From JAKFFN01 sp036675025 (lineage in GTDB: Bacteria > Sumerlaeota > Sumerlaeia > Sumerlaeales > Sumerlaeaceae): a DNA stretch of 8,276 nt. The notes beneath the pieces are model-generated. The model did no database searches, was not told where the DNA came from, and saw only the letters and a program-made list of their open reading frames with translations. The translations under genes and the position numbers were made by a program. Positions 1 to 6,402 of the stretch are shown one piece after another; within the stretch, counting starts at the first letter, position 1, and the number at the start of each line of letters is the position of its first letter. The DNA is taken from positions 1 through 8,276 of the forward strand of contig JAKFFN010000135.1 in the NCBI GenBank assembly GCA_036675025.1, in the 5' to 3' direction.

Positions 1-1597
1 AGGGGTGACACCGATTGAGGATATGCTGGCAGTTTATAATAGCACGCCCGTGGAGCCGGCCGTGGGTCCGGTTGAAGATGCGGGGCCCGCTTCCGGGTTT
101 GAGGTTTTTGAATCTTACATGGCTCTGCGCAATGAGCCGACGATGGAGAACCTGCGCAACGTAGCCATGCAGGGGAGTGGCCTTGGTGCGATCGAGATGC
201 GCGCTGCAGATTTTGGCGGCGGCGTGGCGGACAAGTATAACCTGCCGGCCGAGTTTACGATGCAGCCGCTTTCATCACCGGTAATTCTGAACTCGTCGAA
301 TCCGCTGACGGCGGAGCTGGCGAAAACGTTCTTCGGCGGAATGGATGTGGTGGCCGCGGGACAGCAGATGGCGAGCGTAAGCACGTGGGCGCCATCGGCG
401 ACGGCGGCGAATTCGCCTGGCGGGCCGGTCCAGGATCTGAAAGCTTTTTCTGACAGCATCAGCGGCGGCTATGCACTGGCGGTGCCTTTCATTGAGGGTG
501 ACCTGAACATGGCGGGCGTGGGGACGGTGACGTGGCGCGAAGGAAACCGCCTGGTGGCTTTCGGGCATCCGATGTTTCAAAACGGCACGGTCTACTTCCC
601 CATGGCTGCCGCGCGGATTAATGCGCTGGTGCGAAGCCGCACGCGTCCGTTTAAGCTGGGCGAACCGGTGGGGCATGTGGGCATGGTGAGGCAGGATCGC
701 CTGCCGGCGATCGGCGGACTGTTTGGCCAGACTGCAAAGATGTTTCCCGCCACGGCTTCCATTGTTGATCCGCAATACCTGGGCGAACGTAACTTTGACT
801 TTCGCCTGTTCAATGATCGGCGCATGACGCCCGGATTGCTGATGACTATACTTGGTGAAAGCCTGGGTGCGGCGGCGCGCGCCGGTGGTGATTCGTCGGC
901 GCTTTTCAAGTACTCGATGAGCCTGGATGATGGGACAAGTTTTACAATCGAGGATTACTCAGCAGATATGAGCGGCACAATGTACGCTGCATTGGGCGCC
1001 ATGGGTGATGCGGGTGCACTGCTCAATAATCCGTTTAAACCGGTATCGATGACGCAGTTTGATTTTGAGATGCAGGTAGTCGACAGACTTCGCCAGGCAT
1101 CGATTGAATCGGCGGTGCTGGACAAAGAAACTTATCATCCCGGTGATGTGGTTTCGCTGGAGTGGGTGATTCGTCCATACCGCGAAGAGCCGATGCGGAT
1201 GACGTATGAGTTTACTGTTCCTGATGTGTTGCCGGATGGTGATTATGAAGTGATAATCAGCGATGGAGATTTCCGTGAAAGCCTTGAAACCCGCAGAAAT
1301 CCTGGGGGGGAGAGGATTGAACGCTACGAAGACCTGCTTGAACAGGTGAGGCAGAACTTCGCGATGAACCGCGTTTATGTGTCGCTCATTGACAAGGATA
1401 CAGGAGTTTCTGTGCAGGGTAACGAGATGCCGAAATTGCCATCGAGCGTGATTGGTCTGGTTCAGGAAACGGTGAACAGCGAGTACTACGCGCCGGTGCG
1501 CGGCAACTTCGTAGTGGATGCGGATGTGGCGACGAACTACGAAATCAGCGGTCAGACAAACGTGAGTTTGAAGGTGCGCCGCAGCGTGGAGAGATAG
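1..1597 (+). CDS. SpoIVB/S55-type domain protein, 5'-truncated by the window edge
   Basis: About 531 residues are visible, and the reading frame is open through the left edge. The GTG at 5-7 is probably an internal valine: the visible protein opens G-VTPIEDML, which in S55 (SpoIVB-like) domain proteins typically follows the SGSP serine motif. No signal peptide is present here. The family signature continues around residues 166-245 (numbered from that valine): GVGTVTW, then AFGHPMFQNG near 186-194, then FKLGEPVGHVGMVRQDR and GGLFGQ. The C-terminal half (about 340-530) is a beta-rich, acidic region that I cannot assign. The characterised family member SpoIVB is a serine peptidase that activates a membrane protease in Bacillus sporulation. 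Long S55 proteins in non-sporulating bacteria have no settled role. The catalytic serine lies outside the window, so peptidase activity cannot be judged. Location is probably extracytoplasmic, by analogy only. Confidence 0.8.
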   Translation, partial: GVTPIEDMLAVYNSTPVEPAVGPVEDAGPASGFEVFESYMALRNEPTMENLRNVAMQGSGLGAIEMRAADFGGGVADKYNLPAEFTMQPLSSPVILNSSNPLTAELAKTFFGGMDVVAAGQQMASVSTWAPSATAANSPGGPVQDLKAFSDSISGGYALAVPFIEGDLNMAGVGTVTWREGNRLVAFGHPMFQNGTVYFPMAAARINALVRSRTRPFKLGEPVGHVGMVRQDRLPAIGGLFGQTAKMFPATASIVDPQYLGERNFDFRLFNDRRMTPGLLMTILGESLGAAARAGGDSSALFKYSMSLDDGTSFTIEDYSADMSGTMYAALGAMGDAGALLNNPFKPVSMTQFDFEMQVVDRLRQASIESAVLDKETYHPGDVVSLEWVIRPYREEPMRMTYEFTVPDVLPDGDYEVIISDGDFRESLETRRNPGGERIERYEDLLEQVRQNFAMNRVYVSLIDKDTGVSVQGNEMPKLPSSVIGLVQETVNSEYYAPVRGNFVVDADVATNYEISGQTNVSLKVRRSVER

Positions 1598-1629
1598 GTT
1601 TTTCGGGCCGCTTGATCGCATCGCATAAG

Positions 1630-1685
1630 GCGATAAATCACGTTGGTGCATGGTTCTTGCTCGATTAATAATGAGCAACACCAAC
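1630..1685 (+). promoter_or_regulatory. Leader of the histone-like gene: possible promoter and stem-loops
   Basis: The 109-bp spacer after the S55 gene holds a hairpin with arms TTGCTC (1657-1662) and GAGCAA (1673-1678) around an AT-rich loop. It can extend outward as TGGT (1651-1654) with ACCA (1680-1683) across a small internal loop, or as GTTGGTG (1642-1648) with CACCAAC (1679-1685). The same stretch offers a possible promoter: TTGGTG at 1643-1648 as -35, an 18-bp gap, and AATAAT at 1667-1672 as -10. A weak 5-bp stem (ATCGC 1620-1624 with GCGAT 1630-1634) lies just upstream. There is no T-run after any stem, so intrinsic termination is not convincing. A structured leader, an operator or promoter overlap are all possible. 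Confidence 0.35.
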
Positions 1686-1693
1686 TTGATGAT

Positions 1694-1709
1694 TGGAGCT
1701 AAGATAATG
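1694..1709 (+). promoter_or_regulatory. Ribosome binding site that sets the histone-like start
   Basis: GGAG at 1695-1698 stands 8 nt before the ATG at 1707. This favours that ATG over the more distal in-frame ATG at 1650, which lies inside the stem-loop region and has no comparable Shine-Dalgarno sequence. The protein from 1707 also begins MAPTKQATTRKTKK, a typical basic-tail opening, whereas the 19 upstream residues are hydrophobic and of different composition. Confidence 0.6.
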
Positions 1710-2591
1710 GCACCGACAAAACAAGCGACGACTCGTAAAACGAAAAAAGAAGAAGTGATAGTAAGGCCTGGTGTGCAGCCAGTGAAATCCAGCGCGAGTG
1801 CTCGCGGCGGACGCAGCAAACCTTCGGCAGTGATGACTGGCGCTGGCAAAGTGAAGTCAGCTTCGGGATCGCGCGAGGCGATTCTGAAATCTGCACCGGC
1901 AGGCACAAGCAAGGCCAATACTCGCGCGGCGGCTTCGAAGCCTCGTGTAACGGGCGCAAGAGGATCTGCCCAGGGCACGAAGATGGGAATGGCGAAGTCG
2001 TCGCAGATGAAAACTCCTCGCATTGCCACTGCGACGAAAAGCCCAGGCGGACGCGCGAAACCGAACCAGAAACTGGAAGCACGCACCAACGACATGGGTG
2101 CGAAACGCAGAGGCGTAGCAGCTGCTACAACGAATCCGCGCGGCAGGACGACCAATCGCGGTGTGCCTGCAGCCGAGCGTGCTGTGTCTCCCGCGAAGGG
2201 TAAGGGTGGTAAAGCTTCTGAAAGACTGGACGGCGGAGCGCGCATGGGCGGCTCGAAAAAGAAAAGCACGACTGCCAGAACTGCAGGTAGCAAGAGCGCC
2301 GGCAGCAAAATGTCGGGCAGCAAAATGGCAGGTAGCAGGTCTGCCAGCACCGGCAACAGAATGACCGGTACCAAATCTGCCGGAAGCAAATCCGCCAAAA
2401 GTAAATCGGCAACCACGGGACGCTCGAGCGGCAACATGCGTTCTGCTTCTAAAAACGCCAGTTCTACGATGAAGAAGACTACCACGAGCGGCGCCATGAA
2501 GAGCGGTTCCTCTAACAAAAAAACCGCTGGTTCCACTGCGGGCGCTGGCAGAAAAAGTTCTACGGGTATGATGGCTAAATCGAAACGCTGA
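1707..2591 (+). CDS. Histone H1-like basic, disordered protein (294 aa)
   Basis: The protein is a low-complexity chain of Lys, Arg, Ser, Thr, Ala and Gly with no Phe, Tyr, Trp, Cys or His anywhere. The few acidic residues (about eight) all lie before residue 176; the last ~119 residues contain none. Motifs include SPAK (161-164), SPGG and TPR, which resemble DNA-binding histone H1 tails. Residues 194-235 are a pentapeptide repeat of the form G-S-K-x-A/S. No folded domain, signal peptide or membrane segment is visible. By analogy with bacterial histone H1-like proteins, a cytoplasmic nucleoid or DNA/RNA-binding role is likely, but this is inferred from composition alone. The gene has its own leader and ribosome binding site. 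A very long reverse-strand frame crosses it and is treated as a composition artefact. It could also be an RNA-binding or phosphate-rich-polymer-binding protein. Confidence 0.8.
   Translation: MAPTKQATTRKTKKEEVIVRPGVQPVKSSASARGGRSKPSAVMTGAGKVKSASGSREAILKSAPAGTSKANTRAAASKPRVTGARGSAQGTKMGMAKSSQMKTPRIATATKSPGGRAKPNQKLEARTNDMGAKRRGVAAATTNPRGRTTNRGVPAAERAVSPAKGKGGKASERLDGGARMGGSKKKSTTARTAGSKSAGSKMSGSKMAGSRSASTGNRMTGTKSAGSKSAKSKSATTGRSSGNMRSASKNASSTMKKTTTSGAMKSGSSNKKTAGSTAGAGRKSSTGMMAKSKR
2286..2411 (+). repeat. 15-bp coding repeat (G-S-K-x-A/S pentapeptides)
   Basis: In-frame units encode GSKSA, GSKMS, GSKMA, GSRSA, a 7-residue spacer STGNRMT, then GTKSA, GSKSA and KSKSA. The first three units are closest at DNA level (GGY AGC AAR ...). 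Lysine codons and third positions differ between units, so the array is diverged rather than freshly expanded. It lies in the acid-free C-terminal half of the histone-like protein and spaces positive charges every five residues. Confidence 0.8.
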
Positions 2592-2753
2592 TCCGGGAGG
2601 CAAAGGAGCGATGAGTTGACGCTCTTCCTGCCCACAGATGGTGTGACGGATCCCATATCCAAAGTGTGGGCTGAAAGTCTTTCTGATTTTCGTCGGAATG
2701 TCGGAGGGTCTTTTCAGCCCATATTTTGTAGCATGGGCTGCGACAACAGGGAG
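2592..2753. repeat. Convergent spacer with nested inverted repeats; possible terminators
   Basis: The spacer separates the histone-like gene (+) from the end of dnaE2 (-). Four pairings are visible. GAGCG (2606-2610) pairs with CGCTC (2620-2624). GCCCACA (2630-2636) pairs with TGTGGGC (2665-2671). TGGGCTGAAA (2667-2676) pairs with TTTCAGCCCA (2712-2721). CAGCCCAT (2715-2722) pairs with ATGGGCTG (2733-2740). The last three share segments and exclude one another. The final hairpin begins 13 nt past the dnaE2 stop codon on the minus strand. None has a good U-tract, although the sequence after 2671 is fairly T-rich. A bidirectional termination zone or an intergenic repeat element are the likeliest readings. 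Confidence 0.5.
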
Positions 2754-5700
2754 TCAGGTTGTTGGCGCCAGGTTATCCACCCGCTCTACGTTAATGGTGG
2801 GTGAACCAAGGGTCATATCGACCTTACCCTCGATAATATATGGGCCACGGCCCAAAGTGCGCGGGGCGAAGCGTTCGTAAATACGCGGAAACATGACGGC
2901 TTCGAAGGTATCAGTGAGGTCTTCCATGGTAAGCATCTTCATGGGTTTGCCGCAGTTGCGCGCTTCAAGAATCTTTGCAGCGATGCAGAGGCCGGCCATG
3001 CGAATACGTTTGCCGTCATGGAGGCGGATGTCGCGCGCTGGTACAACGTCGGCAGGTAAGCGGACAAGTTCTATGGGGTGTGCGGAGACAGGGAAACCAA
3101 GGTTTTCGTTTTCATAACCGCAGAGTTCGGCGCGGGTGAGCGGCTCGGGCTGATTGCGAGACGTGGGACCGGGAGAGAAAGATGGCAACGGGAGAAAACT
3201 GTCGGCGCTGAAGAACGAATCTGTCTGGGGGGCAGCCAGGTTGGTTATGGTGGCGAGTTCGAGAAGCAGCGCGGGGCGATGATGGATCGCGAGGTGCCAG
3301 GGGAGCGAACGACTGTAACGCGGATGAAGACAATCGAGCGCACCGGCTTTGATCAGCATACGGCATTCTTCAGCGCCGATGCGGGTGCGGTGGAGAAAAT
3401 CGCGGAGAGACATATACGGGCCGTTGTGATGGCGTTCGGTAAGGATGATTTCGCGGGCGTGGCAGGAAAGCCCTTTGATGGCGAGGAGGCCGACGCGAAG
3501 GCTTCCTTTGTTTCGGGGAGAATGGCCGGTAAATTGATCGGATGGGGGAGGTGGCGCGCTATCCCACGAGGTGCCGGTGTAGTCGTCTTCGCTTTCGTTG
3601 ATGCCGGGGCCAAACACGTTGACACCCCAGCGGCGTGCTTCCTGCAGATAGGCACCGGGGCCATAGAATCCGCCCTGGTTTGTGAGCAGACCGGCAAAGA
3701 ACTCGGCGGGGTAGTGAGCCTTGAGATAAGCGATCTGGTAGGAGAGCACGGCGAAGGCGGCGCTGTGGCCTTTGCAGAAACTGTATCCGGCGAAACTGGA
3801 AATCTGCCGCCAGATCTCGCCCGCATCTTCGCGGCTAAGCCCGCGTTCGACGGCGCCCGACATAAACTGGTCTTCCAGCTTCGCGAGGCTGTCGCTGGAG
3901 CGGTGCTTTCCGCTCATGGCGCGGCGCAGCACATCTGCCTGGGAGTAGCTGAGTCCGGCGACTTCGTGGGCCACGCGCAGTACGTCTTCCTGGTACACCA
4001 TCACGCCGTAGGTTTCGGGCAGAATGCGCTGCATGAGGGGGTTGATCACGACTTTCTTTGATCGCTGATCGCCGGAACTGTTGTTCTTGTGGCGGCTGAT
4101 GTATTCGGCCATCATGCCGCTCTCGGCCACGCCAGGGCGGATGATGCTGCTGGCGGCTACCACTTCTTCATAGGACGTGCAGCGCAGGCGCTCGAACAGC
4201 GCGCGCATGCCGGGGCTTTCGATGTAGAAGCAGCCCATGGTTTTGCCTTCGTCTATCATGGCGCGGGTGGCAGGGTCGGCGGTTACGTGGCTGAAATTGA
4301 AGACGCGCTGGGTGACAAGGACATCGGGGGCGATGGGAGTTGCTGTGGTGCTTTCGTTTCCTCCAAAGCCCTGGATAACACCCGCCAGGGCCACGGTAGT
4401 GCCGCGGCGGGTGCCGGCGAGTTTCATACGCACCGCCTCGCGCTGGAAGGTGGCCGTGTTGATCGTGTGGTGATCCAGGGTGGGTTCGTAGGTGGCGATG
4501 CGGAGGCCGGTCTCTGTTTGAGCCCGGTCTTTGTCGTGGGCTTCTGACTGATTAAGAGCATCTTTCAACACGCCGAGAGAGCGGTTGCCGAGAAGATCGA
4601 TCTTAATGAGACCAAGGTCTTCGGCGCCATACATGTCGAGCTGAGTAACGGCATAGCCTTTTGCGCTTCGGCTGAGGGGCACCCAGTCGGTAACGGGTCC
4701 GGGTGTGACGACAATGCCGCCGCAGTGGACGGAGAAGTGGCGGGGAAACCCCTGGATGCGCTGCGCCATATTTACGATGGTACGCCAGGGTTCTGATTCG
4801 AGGAGATTATGCACCCGGGGGCGGCCGCGGCGGCCATTGGATGCGGCGGGCGCGGGTTCTTCTACCTTGTATCCTGTCTCAGCCAGGCGGGTGAACTGGT
4901 TCACCTCGCTTTCGGAGATGCCGAGAGCCTTGGCCACCTCGCGGATGGACTGGCGCGAGCGGAAGGTCTGGATGGTGGAGATGAGGGCCACGTGATCCTG
5001 GCCGAAATGCTCGTAGCACCATTCGATGATCTCGTCGCGTTCTTTCCACGAGAAATCGATGTCGATATCAGGCGGTACGCTGCGCTGGGGATTGAGAAAG
5101 CGCTCAAAGTAGAGATCATGCTTTATGGGGCAGACGTTGGAAATGCCGAGGGCATAGGTGACAATGCTGTTGGCGGCGCTGCCGCGGCCTATGATGAAAA
5201 AGTTGCGCTCCTGGGCGCGGGCGACGATCTTGTGGACGAGCAGAAAGTAGTCAGTGAAATGGTGGTGGGCGATGACACCAAGTTCATAATCGGCGCGCTT
5301 TCGGACTTCATCGGGCAGGGGAGTGCCGTAGCGCCAGGCGAGGCCCTTGTCTACGAACTCGCGGAGGCGCTGGCGCGCTTCTTCCGGGGTGGCATCGATG
5401 CGCGGGAACTTCCATTCGCCGAGGGGGAGTTTGCAGTCGCACTGGTCGGCGATGCGAGTGGTGTTGGTGATTGCATTGGTAATGGCCGCATTGAGATCGG
5501 GATCGGGCGGTGAAGGATTGTCCAGGCCGAAAAAACTGTGGATGTCATCGGCCGACTGGAAATGCTGCGCGGGATCAATCTTTTCGTCTTCACGGATGTG
5601 ATGCACGGTGGTCAGGCGGCGCATGGCCTGGAGCAGGGTGTGGAGCCTGGCATCTTGGGCAGTGCCCAGCTTCACATCGCAGGTTACTACCAGGGGCGAA

Positions 5701-6344
5701 TTGGTGGCAACGGCGGCTTCATAAATGGCGCGATTGACGCGGCGCCGATGGCGGGAGGGGATAAGGATGCCATAATGATCTGCGCCTGGATGGGCGGCGG
5801 CCAAGTGAAGCAGGCGGGGGCTGTCGGTAAGGAGAATGACATTGTTGCTCAACTGCGGAATTTCGCGAAGCAGATCAAAATCATCATCGAGCATGCGACG
5901 GGTAACGATGCGGGAGATTTCTGAGTAGCCGGCGAAGTTGCGCGCAAGGAGGACGGCGCGCAGGTCGGGATTACCGTGGCAGAGAGCGGGTGAGGCAGAG
6001 TGAGAGTTGGTATCACGGACGCCGGTATCGAGATCATCTACGAGGCCGGCAGCTGCGAGCGCTTCAGCGGAATTTTCCAGCCGGGGCGCGAAACCGCCGT
6101 GACTTTTCCGGTTGCGGGTAAGGCTGCGCTCGGAGGGAAACGGCTGGCGAATCTCGGCTCCGATGATGGGCTTGATACCGGCTTCTGTGGCTGCCTGCAC
6201 AAACTGCACCACGCCGCTCATGTTATTGATATCAGTAAGGGCAACCGCAGGTGCGCCGTGGCTGACGGCCAGGCACACGATTTCATCAGGCCGCAGCACC
6301 GCATCAAGAAAGCTATAGTAGCTATGGGTGTGGAGGTGAACCAT
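2754..6344 (-). CDS. dnaE2: DnaE2-type DNA polymerase III alpha subunit (error-prone/ImuC-like)
   Basis: This is a C-family replicative-type DNA polymerase of 1196 residues, cytoplasmic. Domains in order: PHP (1-65 and about 125-300, opening VHLHTHSYYS), palm with GRGSAANS (387-394), and the catalytic motif PPDIDIDF, in which D428 and D430 are the expected metal ligands. D583 in KIDLLG would be the third carboxylate. Fingers follow (GCFYIESPGMR 704-714, SSIIRPGVAESGMM 732-745, YQEDV 784-788), then helix-hairpin-helix (about 950-1005) and a C-terminal OB fold (about 1112-1192). It is longer than the usual ~1000-1080 residue DnaE2; extra sequence lies at about 67-124 and 597-688. In the PHP domain the usual TDHGN is TDINN, so the metal site is probably defective. 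The start gives the canonical PHP opening but has no Shine-Dalgarno sequence. Adjacency to a Y-family gene behind an SOS box indicates translesion synthesis rather than bulk replication; that role is inferred. Confidence 0.93.
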   Translation of the reverse strand: MVHLHTHSYYSFLDAVLRPDEIVCLAVSHGAPAVALTDINNMSGVVQFVQAATEAGIKPIIGAEIRQPFPSERSLTRNRKSHGGFAPRLENSAEALAAAGLVDDLDTGVRDTNSHSASPALCHGNPDLRAVLLARNFAGYSEISRIVTRRMLDDDFDLLREIPQLSNNVILLTDSPRLLHLAAAHPGADHYGILIPSRHRRRVNRAIYEAAVATNSPLVVTCDVKLGTAQDARLHTLLQAMRRLTTVHHIREDEKIDPAQHFQSADDIHSFFGLDNPSPPDPDLNAAITNAITNTTRIADQCDCKLPLGEWKFPRIDATPEEARQRLREFVDKGLAWRYGTPLPDEVRKRADYELGVIAHHHFTDYFLLVHKIVARAQERNFFIIGRGSAANSIVTYALGISNVCPIKHDLYFERFLNPQRSVPPDIDIDFSWKERDEIIEWCYEHFGQDHVALISTIQTFRSRQSIREVAKALGISESEVNQFTRLAETGYKVEEPAPAASNGRRGRPRVHNLLESEPWRTIVNMAQRIQGFPRHFSVHCGGIVVTPGPVTDWVPLSRSAKGYAVTQLDMYGAEDLGLIKIDLLGNRSLGVLKDALNQSEAHDKDRAQTETGLRIATYEPTLDHHTINTATFQREAVRMKLAGTRRGTTVALAGVIQGFGGNESTTATPIAPDVLVTQRVFNFSHVTADPATRAMIDEGKTMGCFYIESPGMRALFERLRCTSYEEVVAASSIIRPGVAESGMMAEYISRHKNNSSGDQRSKKVVINPLMQRILPETYGVMVYQEDVLRVAHEVAGLSYSQADVLRRAMSGKHRSSDSLAKLEDQFMSGAVERGLSREDAGEIWRQISSFAGYSFCKGHSAAFAVLSYQIAYLKAHYPAEFFAGLLTNQGGFYGPGAYLQEARRWGVNVFGPGINESEDDYTGTSWDSAPPPPSDQFTGHSPRNKGSLRVGLLAIKGLSCHAREIILTERHHNGPYMSLRDFLHRTRIGAEECRMLIKAGALDCLHPRYSRSLPWHLAIHHRPALLLELATITNLAAPQTDSFFSADSFLPLPSFSPGPTSRNQPEPLTRAELCGYENENLGFPVSAHPIELVRLPADVVPARDIRLHDGKRIRMAGLCIAAKILEARNCGKPMKMLTMEDLTDTFEAVMFPRIYERFAPRTLGRGPYIIEGKVDMTLGSPTINVERVDNLAPTT

Positions 6345-6346
6345 TA

Positions 6347-6389
6347 GGAAAAGCGAAGAACGGAAAATGGAGAACGGAGAAAGGGGGAA
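6347..6389. repeat. Heptanucleotide tandem repeat between the two polymerase genes
   Basis: Five consecutive 7-bp units run from 6355 to 6389: GAAGAAC, GGAAAAT, GGAGAAC, GGAGAAA, GGGGGAA. A degenerate unit sits at 6348-6354. Pyrimidines occur at exactly 6354, 6361, 6368 and 6375, seven bases apart in an otherwise all-purine + strand tract. On the transcribed strand this gives a pyrimidine-rich leader immediately before the dnaE2 start codon, where a Shine-Dalgarno sequence would be expected and is absent. Confidence 0.75.
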
Positions 6390-6402
6390 GGCTGGAACTT
6401 GC

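Noticed and set aside
5..7. GTG as the start of the first gene
   Set aside because: The frame is open upstream, and the residues G-VTPIEDML match the interior of S55-domain proteins, so this is most likely an internal valine.
1304..1310. Run of seven G as a possible frameshift
   Set aside because: The frame continues with coherent protein sequence on both sides to a normal stop, so there is no sign of a frameshift.
1650..1652. Upstream ATG as the histone-like gene start
   Set aside because: It has no ribosome binding site and would add 19 residues of a different, hydrophobic composition; the ATG at 1707 has GGAG at good spacing.
959..2662. Long reverse-strand open frame of 567 codons
   Set aside because: It runs antisense across the end of the S55 gene and the entire histone-like gene. 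Its sequence is low-complexity Leu/Pro/Ala, the mirror of Lys/Ser/Ala codons, and the forward genes have better starts and family support.
2715..2740. Classical rho-independent terminator for dnaE2
   Set aside because: The 8-bp stem is good, but on the minus strand it is followed by A residues, not a U-tract, so it is reported only as part of the repeat-rich spacer.
3078..4061. Forward 327-codon open frame inside dnaE2
   Set aside because: It is antisense to conserved polymerase motifs and shows no recognisable protein family; a GC-rich shadow.
4809..5513. Forward 234-codon open frame inside dnaE2
   Set aside because: Opposite strand of the palm domain, with Gly/Ala/Asp-rich shadow composition and no plausible start signal.
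6347..6389. CRISPR-like array
   Set aside because: The units are contiguous 7-mers without spacers; this is a simple tandem repeat.
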